Shown in pieces: positions 1 through 6,981 of a stretch of 16,062 bases of DNA. How positions within the stretch are numbered: the first letter of the stretch is position 1; the number at the start of each line of letters is the position of its first letter. This DNA comes from JBFXAN01 sp050184225. GTDB taxonomy: Bacteria > Chloroflexota > Dehalococcoidia > CAUJGQ01. Under the pieces are notes generated by a model, which had not been told where the DNA came from, searched no databases, and was given only the letters and a program-made list of their open reading frames with translations. The stretch covers positions 1 to 16,062 of the forward strand of contig JBFXAN010000149.1 in assembly GCA_050184225.1 (NCBI GenBank), given 5' to 3'. The position numbers and the translations under genes were made by a program.

Positions 1-21
1 CAGCCCAGATCCGGCGAGGCA

Positions 22-44
22 CCCCGCTCCGCGCGTCAGCGGGG
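22..44 (-). other. Hairpin over the phosphatase stop codon
   Basis: CCCCGCT at 22-28 and AGCGGGG at 38-44 are a perfect 7-base inverted repeat with a 9-base loop. It includes the TGA stop of the phosphatase gene (36-38 on the minus strand). No T-run follows in the direction of transcription. It may slow or end transcription, but it lacks the usual intrinsic terminator tail. Confidence 0.35.
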
Positions 45-722
45 GGAGGGGCCGGGGGAGGGGTCCGTCGCCAAATGCGCTACACACCCAACCAACCGGC
101 AACTCCATACCCCCGCCGCATCCACATCGACGATATTCACCGCCGTGTTCCCCTGAAGCGCACGCCCCGTGGTCAGCGTCTCAACGCGCTCCCAGCCGTG
201 GATTTCGCCGAGCAGTATTCCGAGCGCCAGACCATGTGAAACGACGAGGACGCACTCACCGGGATGCCGTGCGACGATCTCGCGAATTGCGGCCATCGTC
301 CGGAGCGCGACATCATCGCAACTCTCGCCCGATTCACCAGGTAGGCGTTCGATGCCACCTGCCGCGAGCCACGCATCGAAGCCGCCGGGATATCGCTCCA
401 TCGCCTCGGATCGAAGCTGTCCCTTCAAGTCGCCGACGTCAATCTCCCGCAGCGCCGGCTGAGGATGCGGGTCGAGCCCAAGCCGTTCGCCGACGATCGT
501 CGCCGTCTCCATCGCCCGAGCAAGATCGCTACTGTAGATCACCTGCACCGAATGCTCGGCGGCGATCCGCTCCGCCAGCCGCGCCGCCTGCGCCCGGCCG
601 GTGTCGGAGAGCGGCGTCTCCTGGGTCTGGTATCGGCCCTCACGGTTGCCGAGTGTCTCGCCGTGGCGAACGAGGATGAGGACGGTCGTTTTCGCCGTCT
701 CGGGCGGGGTATCGGTTGACAT
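36..722 (-). CDS. Histidine phosphatase family protein (phosphoglycerate mutase-like)
   Basis: A cytosolic phosphatase or mutase of the RHG superfamily, 228 residues. Visible motifs are RHGE at 19-22 (phospho-accepting His20), SSDLARAMETA at 64-74 (second phosphate-binding Arg), the acid residue in LREIDVG (Glu93) and VSHG at 162-165 (His163). All four catalytic positions are therefore present. Family members dephosphorylate small metabolites such as alpha-ribazole phosphate, phosphoserine and sugar phosphates; the substrate cannot be told from sequence. The ATG is preceded by GAAGGA with 5 bases between. It is the last gene of the minus-strand series, 74 bases after the preceding unknown gene. 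The last residues (DPSPGPSPR) are encoded by a G/C-only tract that looks like intergenic repeat read into the frame, so the ancestral stop was probably earlier. Confidence 0.9.
   Translation of the reverse strand: MSTDTPPETAKTTVLILVRHGETLGNREGRYQTQETPLSDTGRAQAARLAERIAAEHSVQVIYSSDLARAMETATIVGERLGLDPHPQPALREIDVGDLKGQLRSEAMERYPGGFDAWLAAGGIERLPGESGESCDDVALRTMAAIREIVARHPGECVLVVSHGLALGILLGEIHGWERVETLTTGRALQGNTAVNIVDVDAAGVWSCRLVGCVAHLATDPSPGPSPR
41..63 (+). repeat. G-quadruplex-type tract (G6-A-G4-CC-G5-A-G4)
   Basis: Four runs of four or more G, separated by 1, 2 and 1 bases, lie on the plus strand at 41-46, 48-51, 54-58 and 60-63. Such spacing is textbook for a very stable G-quadruplex. It lies within the last codons of the phosphatase gene, on that gene's non-coding strand, and gives the protein its PSPGPSP tail. 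Confidence 0.5.
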
Positions 723-796
723 ACGTATCCTTCGTTCGCCTCCGAGCGGAGCCGGGACTTGTCTTTCCTACTCAAGGAATCGGTGATGTCAGCCGA

Positions 797-818
797 TCAG
801 TCGGCGTGCGCCGACTGA
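797..818 (-). terminator. Perfect hairpin at the stop of the unknown gene
   Basis: A 9-base perfect stem (797-805 with 810-818) with a 4-base loop GTGC begins exactly at the TGA stop codon (797-799). It encodes the end of the unknown protein. It is compact and GC-rich like a terminator, but no U-rich tail follows. The phosphatase gene starts 74 bases later, so it may be an attenuator between the two genes or only chance. Confidence 0.35.
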
Positions 819-1294
819 CGGCGAGGCAGCAGCCGGGACAGGCGCTGCGCGAGCGACGGCCGTCGAACAACAGGCACCTGGACGCCGACCGCGGCGAGCA
901 GTTGGGCCGGCGTCACCCCTGCCCCATCCCAGGTGGCCGGAAACTCGTCCGTCACCTCGCAGCCGAACATCCGGTACGCGCCCGCTTTGGCTAGCTCTCC
1001 TGGGCGCAGCGCCGGACGCACGAGGAGCGCGAGCACGCATGCCCGCTCCCCGGTTTCCCAGCGGTGCCCGATGCCGTCCCTTTGAGTCGCCTCGATCAGC
1101 GCCTCACGTCCCGCCGCCGGCGCCTGCGCCCACGCCTGCTGAAACTGCACGATCGCGCGGTTCCGCGCCATCGTCCGCCAACCAATCGCTGTATCGAGCA
1201 TCGTCTTCAACCCCGCTGCGATAGGTGCTGCTCGTCCCATGGTAACGCGGGACCGGAAATCCTGCACAACCGTCATGGACACCCGGACCCCCAC
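797..1294 (-). CDS. Unknown 165-residue protein downstream of glnD
   Basis: I do not recognise this protein. It starts at a GTG with a good SD (GGAGGGGG about 9 bases upstream), 45 bases after the glnD stop, so it is probably cotranscribed with glnD. An in-frame ATG at codon 7 (1276) is a possible alternative start. The N-terminal half looks alpha-helical (GLKTMLDTAIGWRTMARNRA). The middle is rich in Arg, Ala and Leu with a GERACVLALLVRP segment, and the C-terminus is basic (SLAQRLSRLLPRRQ). No signal peptide or clear membrane segment is seen. Codons follow the high-GC pattern of the neighbours, which supports a real gene. Function not assigned. Confidence 0.65.
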   Translation of the reverse strand: MGVRVSMTVVQDFRSRVTMGRAAPIAAGLKTMLDTAIGWRTMARNRAIVQFQQAWAQAPAAGREALIEATQRDGIGHRWETGERACVLALLVRPALRPGELAKAGAYRMFGCEVTDEFPATWDGAGVTPAQLLAAVGVQVPVVRRPSLAQRLSRLLPRRQSAHAD

Positions 1295-1339
1295 TCGACG
1301 ACGCCCCCTCCGTTGCGTTTCAAAGGCGGACGGCCTCGC

Positions 1340-3937
1340 TCACGGTTCCAGTGCTGCCATCACCCCGGCCTCGATCCGCTTGAGATCGGCGGGATTGCTC
1401 GGCGCGTGGCCGTCGAGATCGCGCACATAGAACACATCGACGACCTCGCGGCCGAGCGTATCGACCTTCGCCAGATTGATATCCAGCCGGAGGTCGAAGA
1501 GGGCGCGGGTGATATCGTGAAGGAGCCCGGCCCGATCCTCGGCGTGGATCTCGACCAGCGTCGCATGCGCCGATATCCGCGGATCGGCCACCACCCGTGT
1601 TGGAATCCGTCGCCGGTGCTCTGGAATCATCCACCGGGACGCATGCATCTTCTCGCGAAGCGCGGCTTCGAGATCGAGCTCGCCGATCAACACGCGCGGT
1701 ATGTCACGCTGGACCCGTCCCCATCGTTCCTCGTCGATGCCGACGTTGAGCGCGTCGACGACGTGAAGCGATTGCAGCGCCACGCCATCCGATCGGGTCA
1801 CAAACCGTCCGCCGAGCACGCTGATGTTGTTGAGCGCCAGCACGCCGGATGTGATCGCGAGCAGTCCCGGCCGGTCCTCCAACGCAAGCGCGAGGTCATC
1901 CGCCGCGTCCCCACGCGTGACCTCCAGTCGCACCTCGCCCGGCACGGGCGCCGGCCACATCAACCGGACATGCTGGGCGAGCTCTGCCGGCGTCCATGCA
2001 TCCGTATAGCTGCGTGGCATCGCGGCGAGATGCTGACGCACGACACCCTCATTGACGGTCCCGCCGACCAGCTCGAGCAACGGCGCGATCTCGAACGCGG
2101 GCCGCACGGACGGCACTGCCCGCTCCCGGCGGCGAAGCTCATCGTCCACGCCTTCATACAGCCGCTGCATCAGCGCCGCCTTCCACGGGCTCCACACGGC
2201 GGGTCCGGTCGCGCGGGAGTCGGCGACCGATAGCAGATAGAGGATGCGCAACGTGCGGCCGTCGGCCACCGCGTCTGCAACATCACGGATCGTCGCCGGA
2301 TCGTCCAGGTCGCGTCGCGTCGCGATCGTCGGCAACAGCAGATGGTGCTCGATCACACGGGCGACCGTCGCCGCCGTGCGCGGTCCGAACTGCGCCCGCC
2401 GGCAAAACGCCCGCGCCGCCCGCGCCCCGGCAACGGCGTGGTCGCCGGGCCATCCCTTGCCAATATCGTGCAGCAGCGCGGCCAGCAGCGCGTCGTCCAA
2501 CGAGTCCAGCTCTGCCGCCACGCCGGCCAGCGCCGGCTCCGGACTATCGCGCCGCGCGAGCGCGAGCGTCTCGGCGACAGTCTTCCAGAGGTGGACATCG
2601 ACCGAATGCAGATGAAACGGCGCGTATTGGGGCAAGCCGCGGACATGCCCCCACTCCGGCAAGGCGCGGACTGCCCAGCCGAGCGCATCGAGCGCGTCAA
2701 ACACCTCATACCCGCGGTCCCCTGCCCGCAACAGGGTGAGAAACCCCTCACGGTCCTCCGCCGTCCACATCGGCCCCATCGCCGAGCGGATCATCGCCTC
2801 CTGCTCCGCATCAAATGGCCGCCCTGCCTCGGTCGTCGCCCGCGCGGCGAGCGTTAGCACCGTGCCCGAGAAGAACGGCCGCGGCGCTCGCTCTTCGTCC
2901 GGCGACGCGCGTCGATCGAGAAATCCCGGCCGCCACCACCGACGTGGCTCCTCCGACGGACGGGATACGGCCTGCTCCCAGTGGCCCCGGACCAGCCGGT
3001 CGACCTGATGCGCATCCTGATACAGGCGCTGACTCCATGCCTGGCTCTCGACGCCAAGCCACTCGGCGACGACATGGTGCAGGTCGTGGACGTAGACATC
3101 GAACGCCTTACCGCTCACCGCGTGCAGGGCGTTGCGCGTGGCGAGGAGCGTCTCGCGGACGCTGGCGGCCGCCGGTGACGCCGATAGAAGGGCTTCGCCG
3201 GGGTGCGACGCGAGCGTCGTCTCGTGCGCCGTCCGCTCCGCGAGATCGCTCGTTTCGGCTCCCATAAATCGCCGAGGCGCAGGACCTGGCAGGCCGGCAG
3301 GCTCACGCCGTAGAAGGCGGGACCCCGACGGAGGGGTTCCCGTCCGCCATGCCAGCTCCCGCCCGCGCGAATCCCAATGAATTCCCTGGAGCGCGCGAAG
3401 GCCGCCCCTGCCCTCTTTCACGTTCAACTCTTGGAGTGGAAAAGATTCCCGTTGACGGCGAGCGCGCTCCAGCTCGCTGAGCCTACCGCTGAGGTCGAGA
3501 CGGCCACGGTGCAGCAACTCACTCATCGCGTGTTTGAGGTCGCCGAACAGGTCGAGATCCCCGGCAACCAGCCGCGCATCCAGCAGCGCCGTCAGCGTCT
3601 CGATATACTCGCGCGCCGCTTGGATCGCCTCACGCACGCTGCGGACGGCATGCCCGACTTTCAGGCCGGCATCCCACAGTGGATAAAAGACCCGCTCTGC
3701 CCCCGCTGGCACACTGCCAGGATGCAGGAGCATCAGATCGACATCGGAATGCAGACACAGCTCGCCGCGTCCGTATCCGCCAACGGCGACGAGCGCCGCG
3801 CGGCCCTGCCCGGGCAAGAGCCTGGCGACATCGCGGTCGAGCGCCGCCGTCAGTTGCCGGCAGATCGCCTCCCCGGCGCCGGTCTTACCGCCACGCGTGA
3901 TCAGCTCCTGCCGCAGCGAGACATACGAATCAAGCAT
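1340..3937 (-). CDS. glnD: PII uridylyltransferase / uridylyl-removing enzyme GlnD
   Basis: GlnD transfers UMP to a T-loop tyrosine of PII (GlnK) when glutamine is low and removes it when glutamine is high. In actinobacterial relatives the same protein adenylylates GlnK. All domains are present (numbering from the TTG at 3940): nucleotidyltransferase motif GGYGRGELCLHSDVDL at 54-69 with the metal-binding SDVD, a GlnD linker region, an HD domain (HLHSVD at 443-448, HDIGKG at 491-496, EHH at 531-533), ACT 1 at about 682-760 and ACT 2 at about 793-866. The ACT domains sense glutamine. The length of about 865 residues fits the family. The ATG at 3937 is preferred over the TTG directly before it; neither has a strong SD, so translation may depend on upstream flow from glnK. 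It lies about 100 bases after glnK, with a large hairpin between them. Confidence 0.95.
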   Translation of the reverse strand: MLDSYVSLRQELITRGGKTGAGEAICRQLTAALDRDVARLLPGQGRAALVAVGGYGRGELCLHSDVDLMLLHPGSVPAGAERVFYPLWDAGLKVGHAVRSVREAIQAAREYIETLTALLDARLVAGDLDLFGDLKHAMSELLHRGRLDLSGRLSELERARRQRESFPLQELNVKEGRGGLRALQGIHWDSRGRELAWRTGTPPSGSRLLRREPAGLPGPAPRRFMGAETSDLAERTAHETTLASHPGEALLSASPAAASVRETLLATRNALHAVSGKAFDVYVHDLHHVVAEWLGVESQAWSQRLYQDAHQVDRLVRGHWEQAVSRPSEEPRRWWRPGFLDRRASPDEERAPRPFFSGTVLTLAARATTEAGRPFDAEQEAMIRSAMGPMWTAEDREGFLTLLRAGDRGYEVFDALDALGWAVRALPEWGHVRGLPQYAPFHLHSVDVHLWKTVAETLALARRDSPEPALAGVAAELDSLDDALLAALLHDIGKGWPGDHAVAGARAARAFCRRAQFGPRTAATVARVIEHHLLLPTIATRRDLDDPATIRDVADAVADGRTLRILYLLSVADSRATGPAVWSPWKAALMQRLYEGVDDELRRRERAVPSVRPAFEIAPLLELVGGTVNEGVVRQHLAAMPRSYTDAWTPAELAQHVRLMWPAPVPGEVRLEVTRGDAADDLALALEDRPGLLAITSGVLALNNISVLGGRFVTRSDGVALQSLHVVDALNVGIDEERWGRVQRDIPRVLIGELDLEAALREKMHASRWMIPEHRRRIPTRVVADPRISAHATLVEIHAEDRAGLLHDITRALFDLRLDINLAKVDTLGREVVDVFYVRDLDGHAPSNPADLKRIEAGVMAALEP

Positions 3938-3961
3938 CAATCAGTTCGAAGGTTGGAGTCT

Positions 3962-4036
3962 GGAATCCTGGGTTCGAAGCTCGGGCTTGTTTGCTCAATG
4001 ACTGCCGAACTGCCCGATCTTCAAACCCAGGATTCC
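3962..4036 (-). repeat. Long hairpin between glnK and glnD
   Basis: 3962-3979 and 4019-4036 are inverted copies of 18 bases with one mismatch. After a 1-by-1 mismatch the stem continues with TCGGGC (3981-3986) and GCCCGA (4012-4017), leaving a 25-base loop. The single mismatch in the outer stem is C-A on the plus strand but a G-U wobble in RNA made from the minus strand, which is the operon's direction. It fills most of the glnK-glnD gap. It could be a processing or attenuation site that sets the glnK:glnD ratio, or a dispersed repeat. No T-run follows. Confidence 0.65.
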
Positions 4037-4043
4037 TCTGGCA

Positions 4044-4382
4044 CTACAGCGCGTCGCGGCCGCGCTCGCCGGTACGAATCCGAATCACATCATCGACCGG
4101 TAGGATTGCGATCTTACCGTCTCCGATCGAGCCGGTCTGTGCCGTGCGCTGAATCGTGTCGATCACGGTCGCCACCATACCATCGTCGACCAGTACGTCG
4201 ATCCGGGTCTTCGGTACGAAGTCAACCTGATATTCCGCGCCGCGGTACACTTCGGTGTGGCCGGCCTGCCGTCCGAAGCCGCGTACGTCGCTCACCGAAA
4301 GACCGGTCACGCCGGCCGACTTGAGCGCATCCTTCACATCATCGAGCTTGAACGGCTTGATGAAGGCAATGATCAGTTTCAC
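4044..4382 (-). CDS. glnK: Nitrogen regulatory protein PII (GlnK)
   Basis: A 112-residue trimeric signal protein that binds ATP/ADP and 2-oxoglutarate and, when unmodified, docks on the AmtB channel to close it. The PII signature YRGAEY at 46-51 holds the T-loop Tyr51, the residue modified by GlnD. The second signature, TGSIGDGKIAILPV, is at 83-96, and GFGRQAGHTEVYRG shows the nucleotide-binding Gly37-Arg38-Gln39. Length is exactly typical. The GTG start has an excellent SD (AAAGGAG, 6 bases away). It lies directly downstream of amtB and upstream of glnD. Its place beside amtB argues for the name glnK rather than glnB. Confidence 0.95.
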   Translation of the reverse strand: MKLIIAFIKPFKLDDVKDALKSAGVTGLSVSDVRGFGRQAGHTEVYRGAEYQVDFVPKTRIDVLVDDGMVATVIDTIQRTAQTGSIGDGKIAILPVDDVIRIRTGERGRDAL

Positions 4383-4401
4383 TCGTCGCTCCTTTGATGT
4401 G

Positions 4402-4515
4402 AGCCATTAGCCGTTAGCCACTAGCCCTTAGCTATTAGCCGTTAGCGCCGCTCGAACATGTAGCTCTGCCAACGATATTCTCTGGGACGGACTAACGGCT
4501 AACGGCTAATGGCTA
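4402..4515. repeat. Inverted arrays of 7-base units NTTAGCC between amtB and glnK
   Basis: From 4406 to 4447 there are six head-to-tail 7-base units: ATTAGCC, GTTAGCC, ACTAGCC, CTTAGCT, ATTAGCC, GTTAGCG. From 4492 to 4515 the complement (CTAAC, GGCTAAC, GGCTAAT, GGCTA) runs in the opposite sense. The outer 18 bases (4402-4419 against 4497-4514) pair perfectly. The array overlaps the amtB TAG stop (4513-4515). The 7-base period recalls the short tandem heptamers (STRR) of cyanobacteria. It may form a large stem between amtB and glnK. Confidence 0.7.
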
Positions 4516-5739
4516 CTCCGCAAGCACGTAGCCGCGCTCTTCGTGCAGGGCAATGTCCAGGCCGGCGACTTCGTCGTCTTCGCTGGCACGGAGCCCCATC
4601 ACTGCCTTCACGATCAGGGCAAGGATGTACGAGGCGATGAAGCTGAACGCGATCACCGCAACGACCGCCACGATCTGCTTCACCAGGAAGCCGCCGTCAC
4701 CATAGAACAGGCCGTCCGGGCCGGCCTCATTGAAGGCAGTGTCGGCAAAGAGTCCGAGCATCAGCGAGCCGACGATACCGCCGACGAGGTGAACGCCGAT
4801 CACGTCGAGTGAGTCGTCATAGCCGAAGCGGAACTTGAGACTGACGGCCAGGAAGCAGAGCACCCCGGCGACGAGGCCGATAATGATCGCGGACATCGGG
4901 CTGACAAAGCCGGCGCACGGCGTGATCGCGACCAGACCCGCAACCGCACCAGAAGCCGCGCCGAGGGTGGTCGGCTTGCCCGTCTTGATCCACTCCGCGA
5001 AGACCCAGCCGCCCGCCGCGATTGCCGCGGCGACCTGCGTGGTGACGAAGGCGTTGGCGGCGACGCTGTTTGCGCCGAGCGCCGAACCGGCGTTGAAACC
5101 GAACCAGCCGAGCCAGAGGATACCGGTGCCGAGGAGGGTGAGCGGTAGGCTGTGCGGCCGGATCGGCTCTTTCGGCCAGCCACGGCGCTTGCCGAGCACC
5201 AGAATCAGCGCGAGGGCCGCTGTGCCCGCGTTGATATGGACCACCAGACCACCGGCGAAGTCACGAGCGCCGTAGTCAAACAGCCAACCGTCCGGGGCGA
5301 AGGCCCAGTGTGCGACGATCGAATAGACGATCAACGACCAGAGCGCGCAGAAGACGACCCAGGCCGAAAACTTCATCCGCTCCGCCACCGCGCCCGTGAT
5401 CAGGGCCGGCGTGATGATCGCGAACATCATCTGGAAGACCATGAACGACGAGCCGGGGATCGTGGCGGCGAAGGCGCTCGGTTCCGCGCCGATGTCCTTC
5501 AGCCCGAAGAAATCGAAATTGCCGATAAACTTGCCACCCGGGCCAAAGGCCAGTGAAAAGCCGATGATCACCCACAGGAACGTGACAACGGTAATCGTGA
5601 AGAAGTTGGCCATCAGCATGGCGAGCACGTTCTTCGCCCGCACCATGCCGCCGTAGAATAGGGCCAGTCCGGGCGTCATGAACAGCACTAACGCCGCGGA
5701 CGTCAGCACCCACGCCGTATCGCCCGTATCGATCTCCAT
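4513..5739 (-). CDS. amtB: Ammonium transporter AmtB
   Basis: An inner-membrane trimeric ammonium channel of 408 residues with about 11 hydrophobic segments. It begins MEIDTGDTAWVLTSAALV, so TM1 starts almost at once with no obvious cleavable signal. Pore residues are Asp160 (RDFAGG), His168 (VVHINAG) and His317 (IGVHLVGG), close to their E. coli AmtB positions, plus Phe106 and the FGFNAGSA segment. A cytosolic tail (EDDEVAGLDIALHEERGYV) follows TM11 and is the usual GlnK docking element. The frame is open 63 codons further upstream, but the ATG at 5739 has AGGAGG 6 bases away and starts the family core, so the extension is rejected. First gene of the amtB-glnK-glnD operon, behind a GlnR-like operator. 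Confidence 0.95.
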   Translation of the reverse strand: MEIDTGDTAWVLTSAALVLFMTPGLALFYGGMVRAKNVLAMLMANFFTITVVTFLWVIIGFSLAFGPGGKFIGNFDFFGLKDIGAEPSAFAATIPGSSFMVFQMMFAIITPALITGAVAERMKFSAWVVFCALWSLIVYSIVAHWAFAPDGWLFDYGARDFAGGLVVHINAGTAALALILVLGKRRGWPKEPIRPHSLPLTLLGTGILWLGWFGFNAGSALGANSVAANAFVTTQVAAAIAAGGWVFAEWIKTGKPTTLGAASGAVAGLVAITPCAGFVSPMSAIIIGLVAGVLCFLAVSLKFRFGYDDSLDVIGVHLVGGIVGSLMLGLFADTAFNEAGPDGLFYGDGGFLVKQIVAVVAVIAFSFIASYILALIVKAVMGLRASEDDEVAGLDIALHEERGYVLAE

Positions 5740-5960
5740 AGAAGCCTCCTGCCAGGAATAGCGGGGCGCCCCCCGTTTGTGACAAGGGTGCGGCAATACT
5801 GTTTCATGAGCGTTGCGCGAATGTTTCAATTGCGTTACGGATTGGCGATTATGGAGCGTAGCCGTGCGGTGGGCGTGGCGCCCGGTGAGGGGATGCGATG
5901 AGGCGTTGCCGATGGCCGCGACGCTCAAGGCATCAATAGAGTCGCGCGTAGAATAGCAGG
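5740..5960. other. Divergent intergenic region amtB / HEAT-like gene
   Basis: Apart from the operator (5801-5838) and the amtB SD, it holds a perfect 10-base palindrome GGGGCGCCCC (5763-5772) in the likely amtB leader. I see nothing else I can name in 5839-5960. No convincing -10/-35 pair for amtB is visible. Confidence 0.4.
5801..5838 (-). promoter_or_regulatory. GlnR-type operator upstream of amtB
   Basis: Read on the amtB strand this is GTAAC-n6-GAAAC-n6-GCAAC-n6-GAAAC. The known actinobacterial GlnR box is gTnAC-n6-GaAAc repeated with a further 6-base spacer. All four blocks and all three 6-base spacers fit, with one deviating base (GCAAC for GTnAC). It lies 61 bases before the amtB ATG, where GlnR activates amtB-glnK-glnD in actinobacteria. 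The match is seen in the sequence; GlnR binding here is inference, and no glnR gene lies in the window. Confidence 0.7.
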
Positions 5961-5988
5961 TTCACTGATGTGATGCAGCGGCTATGAT
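5961..5988 (+). promoter_or_regulatory. Candidate sigma-70 promoter of the HEAT-like gene
   Basis: TTCACT (5961-5966), 16 bases, TATGAT (5983-5988). The -10 matches five of six consensus bases. It overlaps the first possible ATG (5984), so that codon would not be in the mRNA and the start at 6005 is favoured. Confidence 0.4.
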
Positions 5989-6004
5989 GTCGCGGGAGCA
6001 GATG

Positions 6005-6868
6005 ATGGTCGATTCCTCCCTGACGCAGTTGCGCGCGCTTCGAGACAGTCCCGCCGAACAGTTCGACCTCGCGCTGCGATTGGTGGCGAAGGAACGCAAC
6101 GCCGATACCGTGATCGCCGCCGCCGCGGTGATCGAAGCGGTGGCGGATGAGCGTGCCCGCGCTCCCCTCCTGGCGCGGTATGACGATCTCGACCAGAACG
6201 GCGCTCGGCGCGACCCCGGCGGCGCGATCCGCATTGCCCTCCTGCGTGCCCTTGCCCCGATCGCCCGGTCCGACGACGCCGGCCTTTTCGCCCGTGCCGC
6301 CGCGACCTATGAACATCGATACGGAGAAGTCGCCGGCGACCTGCGTGCCGCTGGTGTGCTCGGTCTCAGCCAGGTCGACCGCAATCTCGCCGGCTTCCAC
6401 GCCGTCCGCCTGCTCCACGACCAGCACACCTCGCCGATGTCGGGCGAGCCCGCCGTCACGGCAGCGCGGGTGCTCGCCGGGATCGGTCAGCCGCTGCCGC
6501 TCTACGCCGTCGTCGTCCGTGACAACGGCCTGCCCGGCGAGATCGTCGGCGAGTGCCTGCGCGGACTGACGGAGCTGCCCGCGTCGCTGATCCCGCCCCT
6601 CATCGATCGCTATCGCGAGAACCGCGACGAAGTCGTCCTCCTCGGACTCTATGACCTCCTCCTCCAGCACCCGGCTCACTCTGATTACATGCCCGTCGTG
6701 CGCGACTTCCTTCGCACCACAGCCCTGATCGACCTCTACCGGTCCCTCGTCGCCACGCTAATCGCCGGCCGCGATCCAGCTTGGCTGAACGAACTGAAGC
6801 GCCAGGCCGAGGTGGAAAAGCACCCGGTCAAAGCCGAGATCCTGCGCGAGGCGCTTCCGCCCCGCTGA
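6005..6868 (+). CDS. HEAT-like helical repeat protein, function unknown
   Basis: About 287 residues, nearly all alpha-helical, with repeated pairs of helices of the type DPGGAIRIALLRALAPI, AGDLRAAGVLGLSQVD and GEPAVTAARVLAGIG. This is the pattern of HEAT/armadillo-like repeats used as protein-binding scaffolds. No catalytic motif, signal peptide or membrane segment is seen. The frame is open from 5984 with several Met codons. The ATG at 6005 is preferred because GGGAG lies 6 bases before it and a candidate -10 box covers the 5984 start. It diverges from amtB and is followed, after 113 bases, by the Uma2 genes, with no clear functional link to either. Confidence 0.75.
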   Translation: MVDSSLTQLRALRDSPAEQFDLALRLVAKERNADTVIAAAAVIEAVADERARAPLLARYDDLDQNGARRDPGGAIRIALLRALAPIARSDDAGLFARAAATYEHRYGEVAGDLRAAGVLGLSQVDRNLAGFHAVRLLHDQHTSPMSGEPAVTAARVLAGIGQPLPLYAVVVRDNGLPGEIVGECLRGLTELPASLIPPLIDRYRENRDEVVLLGLYDLLLQHPAHSDYMPVVRDFLRTTALIDLYRSLVATLIAGRDPAWLNELKRQAEVEKHPVKAEILREALPPR

Positions 6869-6873
6869 TTGGT

Positions 6874-6906
6874 CCTCGATGAACACCGTTCGCGATACAA
6901 TCGAGG
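6874..6906. repeat. Short inverted repeat in the gap before the first Uma2 gene
   Basis: CCTCGAT (6874-6880) and ATCGAGG (6900-6906) are perfect inverted copies with a 19-base loop, 5 bases after the HEAT-like stop. A -10-like TACAAT (6896-6901) lies in it without a properly spaced -35. It could be a weak terminator or an operator. Confidence 0.25.
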
Positions 6907-6981
6907 CGGATTCTGAACCGCAGGATGGCCGCGGTTTCAGCCGTGCCCGCTGCGCATTCGAGATCGAGAGGAAGTAGCGCG

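Noticed and set aside
1064..2233. Long plus-strand open frame opposite glnD
   Set aside because: glnD is certain on the other strand. High GC commonly creates such antisense frames, and this one is rich in Arg, His and Pro.
4406..4447. CRISPR array
   Set aside because: The units are 7 bases long with no spacers, so this is a simple tandem repeat.
5740..5928. 63-codon N-terminal extension of amtB
   Set aside because: It is not AmtB-like, contains the GlnR-type operator and lacks a good SD. The start at 5739 has AGGAGG.
5933..6679. Long minus-strand open frame opposite the HEAT-like gene
   Set aside because: It is antisense to a plus-strand gene with better codon pattern, SD and promoter. 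Its translation has no family features.
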